From positions 186,001 through 250,000 of the forward strand of contig NZ_AUGD01000007.1 of the NCBI RefSeq assembly GCF_000426845.1: 64,000 nt of DNA, given 5' to 3'. Position numbers and translations under genes: made by a program. This stretch comes from Bradyrhizobium sp. in8p8 (GTDB lineage: Bacteria; Pseudomonadota; Alphaproteobacteria; Rhizobiales; Xanthobacteraceae). Below are positions 17,876-29,442 of this stretch, in pieces. A model generated the notes under the pieces. That model worked only from the letters and a program-made list of their open reading frames with translations. It was not told the origin of the DNA and did not search any database. How positions within the stretch are numbered: position 1 is the first letter of the stretch; every line of letters begins with the position of its first letter.

Positions 17876-19939
17876 ATGGACGAGCCAAACGCTGGGGGGA
17901 CGAAGTTGCTGCGTGCGCTGAACCGGGTGCTCAATCATCTCGAGGAATGGCTGATCGCGACGATGATCGCGGCGGCGACGTCGCTCATCTTCGTTGCGGT
18001 GCTGCACCGCTACGGCGCCGGGCTCTCCATCGACATCGCCAAATGGGCGGAGGCCCGCAACCTGGCCTTCCTTGCCGTTCCGGCGCGAGCGGTGTTCGTC
18101 TGGCTTGCCGCGCTCGACCTTTCCTGGGCGCAGGAGCTCTGCATCTACATGTTCATCTGGATGGCGAAGTTCGGCGCCGCTTACGGCGTGCGGACCGGTA
18201 TCCATGTCGGCGTCGACGTGCTCGTCAACCTCCTTCCCGGCGGCTCGCGCCGGCGCGTCATCACCTTCGGCCTTCTGTGCGGCGCGCTCTTCACCGCCAT
18301 CGTGGGCTATTTCGGGGCCGCCTTCGTCAGCCACATGTGGCAGAGCGGCCAACAGTCCAACGACCTCGAAGCGCCGATGTGGATGGTCTATCTCACCATC
18401 CCGCTCGGCTCCGCCTTGATGTGCTTCCGCTTCCTGCAGGTCGCCTGGTCGTTCTATCGCACCGGTGAGCTTCCGCATCACGACATGGCCGGCGTCGAGG
18501 GCGTCGAGGCGGATCCGGTGCATCCGGCGCCGGTCACGCACAGCCAGGTCGTCCGGGACGAGCGCAGCCCGCTCGGCTGGATTCTGATGCTGCTGCCTGT
18601 CCTGATCGTTGCGTTGTGCTTTGCGCATGCGGCCCACGTCATCACGCTGCCGCAGGGCCTGCGTGTCTTCATCGTGTTCGCGCTTCTGCTCTCGTTGATG
18701 CTGACAGGCATGCCGATCTCGATCGCGCTGGGCCTGACCGTGCTCAGCTTCATGTTCACGCTGACCGATGTCCGGACGGAATCGGTGGCGCTGAAGCTGT
18801 TCACCGGTATCGAGAATTTCGAGATCATGGCGATCCCGTTCTTCATCCTCGCCGGCAACTTCCTGACCCATGGCGGCGTCGCGCGGCGAATGATCACCTT
18901 CGCAACGTCGCTGGTCGGCCATTGGTACGGCGGTCTGGCGCTGTCGGGCGTGGTCGCCTGCGCGCTGTTCGCTGCGATTTCCGGCTCTTCTCCGGCGACC
19001 GTGGTGGCGATCGGTTCGGTGATCCTGCCCGCGATGGTTGCACAAGGCTTTCCGAAGCGGTTCGGGGCCGGCGTGATCACGACGTCAGGCTCGCTCGGAA
19101 TCCTCATTCCGCCGTCGATCCCGATGGTTCTCTATGCCGTGTCCACCAACAGCTCGGTCGGCAAGCTCTTCATCGCGGGCATCGTACCGGGCCTTGCGCT
19201 CGCATCGCTGCTCGGCGCCACGACGTTCTATCGCGCCTGGCGCAACGACTATCCGCGGATGCGGAAGGCCACCTTCCTCGAGCGTCTCGATGCGTTCCGC
19301 AAATCGATCTGGGGCATCCTCTTGATCGTGATCGTGATCGGCGGCATCTACAGCGGCCTGTTCACACCGACGGAGGCGGCAGCGGTCAGCGCCGTCTATG
19401 CCTTCATCGTCGCGGTGTTCATCTACAAGGACCTCAAGCTGCGCGATGTGCCGCGCGTGCTGCTGTCATCGGCGAATCTTTCGGCGATGCTGCTCTACAT
19501 CATCACCAATGCGGTGCTGTTCTCGTTCCTGATGACCTACGAGAACGTCCCGCAGGCGCTGGCGCAATGGATGATCGACCAGGGCCTGGGATGGATCGGC
19601 TTCCTGCTGCTCGTTAACGTCCTGCTGTTGATGGCAGGCAACGTGATGGAGCCGTCCTCGATCATCCTGATCATGGCGCCGATCCTGTTCCCGGTCGCTG
19701 TCAAGCTCGGCATCGACCCCATTCACTTCGGCATCCTGATGACGGTCAACATGGAGGTCGGGCTGTGCCATCCGCCCGTCGGCCTCAACCTCTACGTCGC
19801 CTCGGGCATCGCCAAGATGGGCATCACCGAGCTCACGGTGGCAGTGTGGCCGTGGCTGCTGACCATGCTGGGATTCCTCGTGGTGGTGACGTATTGGCCC
19901 GGCCTGTCTTTGTGGCTGCCTCGCTTGCTGGGCATGTAG
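17876..19939 (+). CDS. dctQM: Fused TRAP transporter permease, DctQ-DctM
   Basis: 687 residues. The first 220 form the small DctQ subunit, including WAQELCIYMFIWMAKFGAAYGVRTGIHVGVDV. A charged linker (about 220-235) follows, then the roughly 430-residue DctM channel with GMPISIALGL, FFILAGNFLTHGGVARRMI, SGSSPATVVAIGSVILPAMV and GLFTPTEAAAVSAVYAF. Fused QM proteins are a known TRAP variant. They take up organic acids with sodium in the inner membrane. Between helix 1 and helix 2 of the Q part there is an unusual insert of about 35 residues (SIDIAKWAEARNLAFLAVPAR region). Partner is the DctP protein upstream. Confidence 0.93.
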   Translation: MDEPNAGGTKLLRALNRVLNHLEEWLIATMIAAATSLIFVAVLHRYGAGLSIDIAKWAEARNLAFLAVPARAVFVWLAALDLSWAQELCIYMFIWMAKFGAAYGVRTGIHVGVDVLVNLLPGGSRRRVITFGLLCGALFTAIVGYFGAAFVSHMWQSGQQSNDLEAPMWMVYLTIPLGSALMCFRFLQVAWSFYRTGELPHHDMAGVEGVEADPVHPAPVTHSQVVRDERSPLGWILMLLPVLIVALCFAHAAHVITLPQGLRVFIVFALLLSLMLTGMPISIALGLTVLSFMFTLTDVRTESVALKLFTGIENFEIMAIPFFILAGNFLTHGGVARRMITFATSLVGHWYGGLALSGVVACALFAAISGSSPATVVAIGSVILPAMVAQGFPKRFGAGVITTSGSLGILIPPSIPMVLYAVSTNSSVGKLFIAGIVPGLALASLLGATTFYRAWRNDYPRMRKATFLERLDAFRKSIWGILLIVIVIGGIYSGLFTPTEAAAVSAVYAFIVAVFIYKDLKLRDVPRVLLSSANLSAMLLYIITNAVLFSFLMTYENVPQALAQWMIDQGLGWIGFLLLVNVLLLMAGNVMEPSSIILIMAPILFPVAVKLGIDPIHFGILMTVNMEVGLCHPPVGLNLYVASGIAKMGITELTVAVWPWLLTMLGFLVVVTYWPGLSLWLPRLLGM

Positions 19940-19952
19940 CCGCCGCGTGGCG

Positions 19953-19983
19953 GGGCGGAGACGATGAGCATGCGTCTCCGCCC
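19953..19983 (+). terminator. Hairpin after dctQM
   Basis: Eleven-base perfect arms, GGGCGGAGACG (19953-19963) and CGTCTCCGCCC (19973-19983), with a 9-base loop, 14 bases after the permease stop. It lacks a T-run but fits the end of the dctP-dctQM transcript. Confidence 0.55.
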
Positions 19984-20088
19984 GTCCTGGGCGAGAGATG
20001 GCTAACGCGCGGCAAATCCGCACGCTCAAATGCGATCGTTGAGTAGCGAACGCATCTTTACGGGTCTTCGGTAGGTAAATGCCAGTGG

Positions 20089-21259
20089 ATGGGAGCTGGC
20101 ATGTTCTTCAACAGAATGGAATCCGGACCGGCGTCGATTTCGGACGCCGTTCATTTGGAAGTCATCACGGGCCTTCACGGCACGATGATGCCCACCATTC
20201 TCGCGGCCGCCTGCCAGGCGATGGTCGGCGCCATCACGACCTACGAGACCGGTGACATGATGACGGCCGGCCTGACGGTCGCTGGCGTGGTGGTGGCGGT
20301 TGTTCGTCTTGCCGAGATATTTGCATTTCGCCGCCGCCTCGCGGCTCCGCCACGGCTCGGCCGGGCCGAGGCCGTGCACTGGGAACGGCGCTACATTGCC
20401 GGCACCGTGGTAACGGCCTTCGTGCTCGGCGTGTTTGCCGCGCGCAGCATCGTGCTGGGCGATGCGCTCTGCTCCGTGATGGCGATCGGAATCGGTTTCG
20501 GCTTCGGCGCCGGGGTGGTGGCGCGGCTGGCGCTGCGTCCCGTCGCGGCGTTGCTCGATCTCGCCGCGATCGCCGCGCCTGCCGCGATCGTGAGCTTCAT
20601 GCAACCCGATCTCCGCCATGTCGGGCTCGGTCTCCTCATCCTGATGTACGTGGTCGCGAGCTTCGAGATGGTTCGGCTCAGCTTCAACGCCTCGATCAGC
20701 CAGATCACGCTCAAGCGCCAGTTCGAGCAGCTTGCGCGCTCCGACCCGATGACCGGCGTGTCCAATCGTTCGGTGCTGGCGAGGGATCTGCCCGTGATGC
20801 TGTCGGCCGGTATAAATTGCCGTCCATACGCTGGATCTCGACCGTTTCAAGGAAGCCAACGATCGGTTCGGCCACCCTGCCGGCGATGCGCTGCTGAAGC
20901 AGGTTGCCGGACGGCTCAAGGCGCTGGCCGCTCCTGACGACCTCGTGATCCGCATGGGTGGCGACGAGTTCGTCCTGGTGCAGCGCGCCGCGTCCGACGC
21001 GGAGGCGATGGCACGGCGGATCGTGCAATCGATCGGCAGGCCGTACGAGGTTGATGGACAGGTGATCGATCTCGGTGCGAGCGTCGGCGTCGCCGTCGCG
21101 CCGGACGACGGCCGAACCGCAGAGGCGCTGTTGTCGCGCTCGGACAAGGCGCTGTACCAAGCCAAGCAGAATCGTGGCGGCTACGTGGTGGCCAGCGAGC
21201 TGCGGATGGCGGACAACCCCACGGCATCGCGCGAGCCCGTTGAAGGCGTAGCTGCGTAG
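20089..21259 (+). pseudogene. GGDEF diguanylate cyclase, frameshifted
   Basis: The first frame (from 20089) encodes about six membrane helices over 205 residues and then the start of a GGDEF domain (RSDPMTGVSNRSVLARDLPVML). At the AAA run 20814-20816 the coding frame breaks. One base to the side, the domain continues as AVHTLDLDRFKEANDRFGHP, then RMGGDEFVLVQ, and ends at 21259. Removing one A restores a 389-residue protein, with 1170 coding bases, whose catalytic GGDEF is intact. The I-site RxxD before GGDEF reads APDD, so product inhibition is probably absent. It would make cyclic di-GMP at the membrane. Either a recent inactivation or a sequencing error. Confidence 0.8.
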
Positions 21260-21381
21260 ACGGTGGACCCTCTCCTCGCGGGGAAGCGAGAAGGCATCTC
21301 GCTCCATTTCCTTCGTCTCCTCCAATGGCAATCGACCGCAAGATGCGGTTAGATGCCGTGCATCAGGCGGGGAGGAGCAAC

Positions 21382-23310
21382 ATGACGGAATCCAGCAGCG
21401 AGCCGAAGGACGCGTCGCCGTCTGTCATCGCGCAGCATGATGCGATGCTGAACGCACTGCCGTTTTCCGACACACGGGATTTCGACGATGCCGCGCGCGG
21501 CTTCCTCGGCACGATCGAGCATGCAACGATCACGACTCCGCAAGGGCGAACGGTCTGGAGCCTCAAGCCCTATGGCTTCCTGTCCGCCGAAGAGGCGCCG
21601 CCCACGGTCAATCCGAGCCTGTGGCGGCAGTCGCGGCTCAACATGCATCACGGCCTGTTCGAGGTCGTGCCCGGCGTCTACCAGGTGCGCGGGCTCGATA
21701 TCGCCAACATGACGCTGATCGAGGGCGACAGCGGTGTCATCGTCGTCGACACCCTGACCTCGATCGAAGGCGCACGCGCCGCGCTCGATCTCTATTTCAA
21801 GCACCGCGGCGGCCGGCCGGTCGCGGCGATCATCTTCACCCATACCCACGTGGACCATTGGGGCGGCGCGCGCGGCGTGCTGCAGGAGGATGCGCTCGCC
21901 ACCGGCAGCGTGCCGATCATCGCGCCGAATCTGTTCATGGAGCACGCCGTCTCCGAGAACATCATCGCAGGGCCTGCGATGCTGCGCCGGGCGCAGTACC
22001 AGTTCGGACCTCTCCTTGCCAAGGGCGTGCGCGGGCAGGTCGATTGCGGCCTCGGCAAGTCGATGGCGGCTGGATCGGCCGGGCTGCTGCGCCCCACGGA
22101 TCTGATCATGGCGACCGGCGACACGCGCGTGATCGACGGCGTCGCTTTCGAATTCCAGATGGCACCGAACAGCGAAGCGCCGGCGGAGATGCACTTCTGC
22201 GTGCCGCGTTACAAGTTGCTGAACCTCGCCGAGAATTGCACGCATAATTTCCACAATCTGCTGCCGTTCCGCGGCGCCGACGTGCGCGATGCCCTGGCCT
22301 GGTCGAAGTATCTGGGCGAGGCCCTGCAGCTCTGGGACGGCAAGGCGGAAGCGATGTGCGGCCAGCACCATTGGCCCGTGTGGGGGCGCGAGCGCATCGG
22401 AACGATGATCCGGCAGCAGCGCGACCTCTACAAGTTCGCTCATGACCAGACCATCCGCCTGATGAACCACGGCTTGAACGCCGCGGAAATTGCCGAGACG
22501 ATCCAGCTGCCGAAGAGCCTGGAGGGTGCCTGGCACGGCCGCGGCTATTACGGCCACATCCGGCACAATGTGAAGGCCATCTACCAGAAATACCTCGGCT
22601 GGTACGACGCCAATCCGGTCAATCTCGATCCGCTCCCGCCGGTCGAGTCGGGCAGGAAGTATGTCGAATACATGGGTGGTGCGGACGCCATCCTGGCGCG
22701 GGCCCGGACGGATTTCGACAAGGGCGAGTTTCGCTTTGTCGCGCAAGCCCTCGGCCATCTCGTCTTCGCCGAGCCCGGCAATGCGGCGGCGCGCGCGCTC
22801 TTGGCTGATACCCTCGAGCAGCTCGGTTATGCCGCGGAGAGCGGTACTTGGCGAAATGCCTACCTCTTCGGCGCGCAGGAATTGCGCGAGGGCATGCCGA
22901 AAGTGCCGGCGCGTCCGCCCATGCCGCGCGAGACGCTGGCGGCGCTGCGCACTTCCCAGCTCTGGGATGTGCTCGCCATCCGGCTCAACGGGCCGAAGGC
23001 GGAAGGCAAGCACATCGTCTTGAACTGGAGCTTTTCCGACACCGGCGAGACGTTCGTGCTCAATCTGGAGAATTGTGCGCTCACTTACACCGAAGGTGTG
23101 CAGGCGGAGAATGCGGATGCCAGCTTCACGCTCGCGCGCGCAACGCTTGATGAGGTGGTCGCAAAGCTGACGAGCTTCCCGGAGGCGGTGGCTGCAGGCA
23201 AGGTCAAGCTCGCCGGCAACCCAATGAAGCTCGCTGAGCTGATGGGCCTGATGGATGAATTTCCAAGGATGTTCGAGATCGTCGAGCCAAAGCGGGCCGT
23301 GGTGATGTAG
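21382..23310 (+). CDS. Alkyl sulfatase, MBL fold (SdsA1/BDS1 type)
   Basis: 642 residues. The metallo-beta-lactamase core has the zinc motif HTHVDHWGG near residue 155 and a second-metal region around NFHNLLPFRG and QHHWPVWG near 290-330. An alpha-helical dimerisation domain follows, with GLNAAEIAETIQLP. A C-terminal SCP2-like domain (about 525-640) binds the alkyl chain. SdsA1-type enzymes hydrolyse primary alkyl sulfates such as dodecyl sulfate. There is no signal peptide, so this copy is probably cytoplasmic. ATG 21382 follows GGGGAGGAGC, a strong site, and is preferred to the upstream Met at 21325. No sulfate-ester regulator is adjacent. Confidence 0.92.
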   Translation: MTESSSEPKDASPSVIAQHDAMLNALPFSDTRDFDDAARGFLGTIEHATITTPQGRTVWSLKPYGFLSAEEAPPTVNPSLWRQSRLNMHHGLFEVVPGVYQVRGLDIANMTLIEGDSGVIVVDTLTSIEGARAALDLYFKHRGGRPVAAIIFTHTHVDHWGGARGVLQEDALATGSVPIIAPNLFMEHAVSENIIAGPAMLRRAQYQFGPLLAKGVRGQVDCGLGKSMAAGSAGLLRPTDLIMATGDTRVIDGVAFEFQMAPNSEAPAEMHFCVPRYKLLNLAENCTHNFHNLLPFRGADVRDALAWSKYLGEALQLWDGKAEAMCGQHHWPVWGRERIGTMIRQQRDLYKFAHDQTIRLMNHGLNAAEIAETIQLPKSLEGAWHGRGYYGHIRHNVKAIYQKYLGWYDANPVNLDPLPPVESGRKYVEYMGGADAILARARTDFDKGEFRFVAQALGHLVFAEPGNAAARALLADTLEQLGYAAESGTWRNAYLFGAQELREGMPKVPARPPMPRETLAALRTSQLWDVLAIRLNGPKAEGKHIVLNWSFSDTGETFVLNLENCALTYTEGVQAENADASFTLARATLDEVVAKLTSFPEAVAAGKVKLAGNPMKLAELMGLMDEFPRMFEIVEPKRAVVM

Positions 23311-23328
23311 ACCACCGCTTTCTCCCGC

Positions 23329-23415
23329 CGTCATTGCGAGGAGCCCTTGCGAGGAAGCAATCCAGGATCGTGCCGTGGAGAGAGTCTGGATTGCTTCGCC
23401 GCGCTCGCAACGACG
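23329..23415. repeat. Dispersed palindromic repeat, copy 1
   Basis: The left arm CGTCATTGCGAGGAGC and the right arm GCGCTCGCAACGACG are near inverse complements, enclosing a second inverted pair AATCCAG/CTGGATT. A diverged second copy lies at 60556-60641 with the same arms. It is the kind of short intergenic palindrome common in Bradyrhizobium and Rhodopseudomonas. Its transcript could fold and it sits between convergent genes. Confidence 0.75.
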
Positions 23416-23450
23416 TGTTGATTGACTGGGACGACACCCGCGCAGCTGCC

Positions 23451-23481
23451 GTCCCGGATCTGCGCTTCGCTTGTCCGGGAC
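23451..23481. repeat. Short palindromic element
   Basis: GTCCCGGA (23451-23458) and TCCGGGAC (23474-23481) form an 8-base inverted repeat around a GC-rich loop, right after the first repeat. It lies 19 bases past the glycosyltransferase stop in that gene's direction, so it could help end the minus-strand transcript. Only one copy was found here. Confidence 0.5.
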
Positions 23482-23500
23482 GACACCGTCCGATGGTTTA

Positions 23501-24571
23501 CTATTCCGCGCTGCTCACCAGCTTGATCCGCGGCGTCTGTGCCTCGGTCAGGCTGCGGTAGGCCGCGAGATAGTCGAGCGCCATGCGGCGCGCGGTGAAG
23601 CGCGTCTCGAACTGCCTGCGGATCGCGGTGCGGTCGAGCTGCGGAAGCCGATTCACCACCCCCGCAGCGCTGATGACATCCTCGACGATGAAGCCGGTGA
23701 GACCCTCGTCGATGATCTCCGGCACCGAGCCGCGGTTGAAGGCCACCACCGGCGTTCCGCAGGCCATGGATTCGATCATGACGAGGCCGAACGGCTCCGG
23801 CCAATCGATCGGCAGCAGCAGGCCGAGCGCGCCGCTGAGGAAGTCCGACTTCTCGTGGTCGCTGATCTCGCCGATGAACTCCACCAGCGGATTGTTCTCG
23901 ATCATCGGCCGGATCAGCTCGTCGTAATAGTCCTGGTCGGCACGATCGACCTTGGCCGCGATCTTCAGCGGAATGCCGCAATGGGTCGCGATCTTGATGG
24001 CGCGGTCGACGCCCTTCTCGGGAGCGATGCGGCCGAGCACGGCGAGATATTCCTGGCGAGCCGGCTTCGGCGTCAGCAGATTCTCCGGCAGGCCGTGATG
24101 GATCGTGGTCACCCAGTTCGCCTGCGGGACAGGGCGGCGCTGCGCATTGGAGATCGAGATGACGGGCATCTTGGAGAAGGTGTTGAAGACCGGCTGATGC
24201 TCCGGCAGATCCAGCCGGCCGTGCAGCGTGGTCACGAACGGGGTCGGCTGCCGGTGGAACAGCGACCATGGATAATAGTCGAGGTGGAAGTGGAGGAAGT
24301 CGAACTCCTCGTCGTCACATTTCTGCCGCACCCGCTCCAGCAGCACCATGTGCAGCGCATTGGGATCGCGCACGGAACCGTCGAGACGGAGCGCCTTCGG
24401 CCACAGCGCGTCCAGCTTTGCCGACGTTTGCGAATCGCCGCTGGCGAACAATGTCACGTCGTGTCCGAGGGCCACCAGCTCTTCCGTCAACCAATGCACC
24501 ACCCGCTCGGTGCCGCCATACAGCTTGGGTGGAACAGCCTCCGTCAACGGAGCTACCTGCGCGATGCGCAT
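23501..24571 (-). CDS. Glycosyltransferase family 4
   Basis: 356 residues, GT-B fold. The N-terminal half opens RIAQVAPLTEAVPPKLYGGTERVVHWL, with the GGTER acceptor-side loop. The C-terminal half has GRIAPEKGVDRAI and WPEPFGLVMIESMACGTPVVAF, where the E-x7-E motif binds the sugar nucleotide. It retains anomeric configuration, adding a hexose from a nucleotide sugar to an unknown acceptor. ATG 24571 is chosen because AGGAG precedes it by about 8 bases; the 28-residue upstream extension looks non-coding. It is divergent from the ABC exporter gene, so a shared 278-bp region may control both. Confidence 0.88.
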   Translation of the reverse strand: MRIAQVAPLTEAVPPKLYGGTERVVHWLTEELVALGHDVTLFASGDSQTSAKLDALWPKALRLDGSVRDPNALHMVLLERVRQKCDDEEFDFLHFHLDYYPWSLFHRQPTPFVTTLHGRLDLPEHQPVFNTFSKMPVISISNAQRRPVPQANWVTTIHHGLPENLLTPKPARQEYLAVLGRIAPEKGVDRAIKIATHCGIPLKIAAKVDRADQDYYDELIRPMIENNPLVEFIGEISDHEKSDFLSGALGLLLPIDWPEPFGLVMIESMACGTPVVAFNRGSVPEIIDEGLTGFIVEDVISAAGVVNRLPQLDRTAIRRQFETRFTARRMALDYLAAYRSLTEAQTPRIKLVSSAE

Positions 24572-24849
24572 CTCACCATCTCCTCTGCGATCATGAATGT
24601 TGAAGCCCCCGCCTGTACGGCACCGGCAATGCCAGACGGAGGAACGTTCCCGCACCTGCGAAGTTCCTTCCTCCGATCGTTACATGTTCGCCACGTCTGC
24701 AGGCCGTCTCGATGCTGCCACTTCATCTTCTCATATCGTCCGCATCCGCATGTCGTGATCGCCAAGCCTGGGAACCCAGGCGAAGAGATCGATGTTCAGT
24801 CGATCGGTAACAAACAAAACGAAAAGCCAGCCAACGGGGCGACAGTTAT

Positions 24850-26613
<1,764 letters not shown>

Positions 26614-26670
26614 AGCACAGTCGCGTTCTCGAGTCGGTTGCGTTGCGATACAAGCGCAGGGGAGCAGCTC

Positions 26671-28875
26671 ATGTCGGCCGAAACCGTAGCCCAGTTCGCC
26701 TCCGTGACGCGGACCTCGGAGCAGGTCGCGGAACAACCCTTCTACATTCCGATGACCGGACCGTCGGCGCGGCCGCGGCGTTCACTCAAGCATGACGATA
26801 CTTTCATCGTGCTGGACAGTCATGGCGACATCGGCGCGTCCGCCGGCGGGCCGGACGGCCTGTTCCATCACGATACGCGCTACCTCGCGCGGCTCGAACT
26901 CGTGCTCGACGATCTCCAGCCGCTCCTGCTCGGCTCGAACCTGCGCGATGACAATTCGGCGCTGACCGTCGATCTGACCAATCCGGATATCTATCGGGAA
27001 GGCAGCCTCGTTCTACAAAAGGACCTGCTGCACATCGTGCGCACGATCTTCCTGTGGCGCGGCAGGGCCTATCAGCGCATTGGCGTGCAGAACCATGCCG
27101 AGCGGCGTACCAGCTTCAACCTGACGCTGCTGTTCGGCAACGACTTCGCCGATCTGTTCGAGGTCCGCGGCGAGCGGCGGCCGCGCCGCGGCATCGGAAC
27201 GAGCCGGCTGGTCGGGCCGACCGACGTCCTGTTCGAATATCGCGGTCTCGACGATGCCGAGCGCACCACCGGGCTGCATTTCGATCCGCGTCCGACGCGG
27301 CTCTCGGCGGACGCAGCGACGTGGGAGCTCGACCTGGAGCCGCATCAGGCCAAGTCGCTGTTCGTGGCCGTGTCCTGCAACCGCCCGGGCACGGAAAGGC
27401 CGGTTCGTTTCTTTCCGGGTCTTCTGGCGCATCGCCGCGAGATGAGGCGGTCGACCATGGGCGCGGCCAGCATCGAGACCTCCAACAACATCTTCAACGA
27501 GGTGCTGTGCCAAGCCATGGCCGACCTCAACATGCTGATGACCGAGACGCCGCAGGGACGCTACCCCTATGCCGGCATTCCCTGGTACTCGACGACCTTC
27601 GGGCGCGACGGCCTGATCACCGCGCTCCAGATGCTCTGGGTCGATCCGCGCATCGCCAAGGGCGTCCTGCGCCGGCTCGCGCATTTCCAGGCAAAGGCGA
27701 TCGATCCGCGCGCGGACGCCGCGCCCGGAAAGATCCTCCATGAGATGCGCGGCGGCGAGATGGCATCGCTCGGGGAGGTGCCGTTCGCGCATTATTACGG
27801 CAGCGTCGATTCGACCGCGCTGTTCGTGCTGCTCGCGGGAAGCTATTTCGAGCGCACCGGCGACGAGGCCACGTTGATCGAGCTGTGGCCAGCGATCGAG
27901 GCGGGATTAGCCTGGATCGACGGCGCTGGTGATCCTGACCAGGACGGTTTCGTCGAATACCAGCGCGCCACCGAGAAGGGTTTGGCCAACCAGGGCTGGA
28001 AGGATTCCTACGATGCGATCTTTCATGCCGACGGCCGGCTGGCGGAAGGCAACATCGCGCTCGCGGAAGTCCAAGGCTACGTCTTTGCTGCCAAGCAGCT
28101 CGCCGCGCGGTGCGCGCTGCGGCTCGGCAAGCCGGATCGCATGCGCAAGCTCGACACCGAAGCCAGGGAACTCGCCGAGCGGTTCGAGAAGGCGTTCTGG
28201 TGCGACGAGCTCGGCACCTATGCGCTGGCGCTCGACGGCGAGAAGCGGCCCTGCAAGGTCAGGACATCGAACGCCGGCCAGGTCCTGTTCAGCGGCATGG
28301 TCCGCGAGGACCGCGCCCGCCTCGTCGCTGCCGATCTGATGGGCCCGCATTTCTTCTCGGGCTGGGGCATCCGCACTGTCGCTCAAGGCGAGGTGCGCTA
28401 CAATCCGATGTCCTATCACGACGGGTCGATCTGGCCGCACGACAATGCGCTGATCGCGCTTGGGCTCGCCCGCTACGGCCTCAAGCATTCGGTGGCGCTG
28501 GTCTTCAAGGGCCTGTTCGACGCGGCTACCTACATGGATCTGCGCCGGCTGCCGGAGCTGTTCTGCGGCTTCCGGCGCGAGAAGCGGCGTGGCCCGACGC
28601 TCTATCCGGTCGCCTGCGCGCCGCAGGCTTGGGCCAGCGCGACGCCTTTCACGCTGCTGGAAGCGGCGCTGGGCCTGGAATTTGACGTGGCTCGCCGCGA
28701 GATTCGTCTGCGTAATCCCCATCTGCCGGCATTCCTGAATGAGGTGATCCTGCGCGATCTGCGCCTGGGCGAGTCCAGCGTGGACCTGCGTGTCGGTCGT
28801 CATGGCGACGACGTGGCGCTGGAGGTGATGCGCACACGCGGCCATATCCAGGTCTCGATCGTGCTGGCGCGCTAG
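26671..28875 (+). CDS. Amylo-alpha-1,6-glucosidase (glycogen debranching-like)
   Basis: 734 residues. The N-terminal domain (about 20-250) has the debranching N-terminal pattern DTFIVLDSHGDIGASAGGPDGLFHHDTRYLARLEL. The C-terminal (alpha/alpha)6 barrel carries YPYAGIPWYSTTFGRDGLITALQMLW, NQGWKDSYDAI and YNPMSYHDGSIWPHDNALIA, where acidic residues act on alpha-1,6 linkages. The start at 26671 follows AGGGGAGC at good spacing; the in-frame Met at 26638 lacks a site. It follows the ABC exporter closely. It could trim glycogen branches, and a glycogen synthase-like gene lies elsewhere in this window. Confidence 0.88.
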   Translation: MSAETVAQFASVTRTSEQVAEQPFYIPMTGPSARPRRSLKHDDTFIVLDSHGDIGASAGGPDGLFHHDTRYLARLELVLDDLQPLLLGSNLRDDNSALTVDLTNPDIYREGSLVLQKDLLHIVRTIFLWRGRAYQRIGVQNHAERRTSFNLTLLFGNDFADLFEVRGERRPRRGIGTSRLVGPTDVLFEYRGLDDAERTTGLHFDPRPTRLSADAATWELDLEPHQAKSLFVAVSCNRPGTERPVRFFPGLLAHRREMRRSTMGAASIETSNNIFNEVLCQAMADLNMLMTETPQGRYPYAGIPWYSTTFGRDGLITALQMLWVDPRIAKGVLRRLAHFQAKAIDPRADAAPGKILHEMRGGEMASLGEVPFAHYYGSVDSTALFVLLAGSYFERTGDEATLIELWPAIEAGLAWIDGAGDPDQDGFVEYQRATEKGLANQGWKDSYDAIFHADGRLAEGNIALAEVQGYVFAAKQLAARCALRLGKPDRMRKLDTEARELAERFEKAFWCDELGTYALALDGEKRPCKVRTSNAGQVLFSGMVREDRARLVAADLMGPHFFSGWGIRTVAQGEVRYNPMSYHDGSIWPHDNALIALGLARYGLKHSVALVFKGLFDAATYMDLRRLPELFCGFRREKRRGPTLYPVACAPQAWASATPFTLLEAALGLEFDVARREIRLRNPHLPAFLNEVILRDLRLGESSVDLRVGRHGDDVALEVMRTRGHIQVSIVLAR

Positions 28876-28898
28876 CGGCGCGTCGTGAGGAGAGTGTC

Positions 28899-29420
28899 AT
28901 GCGTGCGATTGGAGCTTCGATCCTGGGCGCGGCGATGGTGATGGCCCTGGCCGCGGCGCCCTCGCGCGCCGCGGAGGATCCGCCCGCCGGCCGGAATGAG
29001 GCGGCTGTGCCGCCAGCGGCACAGCCGCCCGTCTCGACCGTTCCGGTGACGCCCAAGGATGCGGCGCCGCCGCCCTCGGTGACCATCATCGGCGCGAGCG
29101 AAGCCCACGGCGTGCTCGGCCGCGACGTTCGTAGCGCCGCCGGCGAGGACATGGGGCGCATCGTCGACGTCATCGTCGATCGCACCGGCCATGTCCGTGC
29201 CGCCGCGATCGATTTTGGCGGCTTTCTCGGCGTCGGCAGCCGCAAGATCGTGGTGGACTGGAATGCGCTGCGCTTCGGCAAGATCGCCAACAAGAAGGAC
29301 AGCATCACGCTGGAACTGACCAAGGCGCAGGTCGCGGCCGCGCCGGAATACAAGGAGGACACGCCGATCGTCGTGCTCGGCGCGTCCGGCAGCCTTCAGC
29401 CGCTGCAAGCAATCCAGTGA
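28899..29420 (+). CDS. Exported PRC-barrel domain protein
   Basis: 173 residues with an N-terminal signal (RAIGASILGAAMVMALAAAPSRA) and a proline/alanine-rich linker (about 25-65). A PRC-barrel follows: LGRDVRSAAGEDMGRIVDVIVDRTGHVRAAAIDFGGFLG then VVDWNALRF. PRC-barrels are small beta domains used in RNA, photosynthetic and stress proteins; this secreted form is common in rhizobia but its role is unclear. It lies 23 bp after the debranching enzyme and so is likely cotranscribed. Confidence 0.83.
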   Translation: MRAIGASILGAAMVMALAAAPSRAAEDPPAGRNEAAVPPAAQPPVSTVPVTPKDAAPPPSVTIIGASEAHGVLGRDVRSAAGEDMGRIVDVIVDRTGHVRAAAIDFGGFLGVGSRKIVVDWNALRFGKIANKKDSITLELTKAQVAAAPEYKEDTPIVVLGASGSLQPLQAIQ

Positions 29421-29442
29421 GGTGCCGGAGGGCTGACCGCCT

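Noticed and set aside
20089..21259. Programmed frameshift in the GGDEF gene
   Set aside because: The site is a plain AAA run in TATAAATTGC, without a slippery heptamer or a nearby stimulatory structure, so mutation or sequencing error is more likely.
21349..23334. Long open frame on the minus strand antisense to the alkyl sulfatase
   Set aside because: It mirrors the codon pattern of the real gene in GC-rich DNA, has no ribosome site and no family signature.
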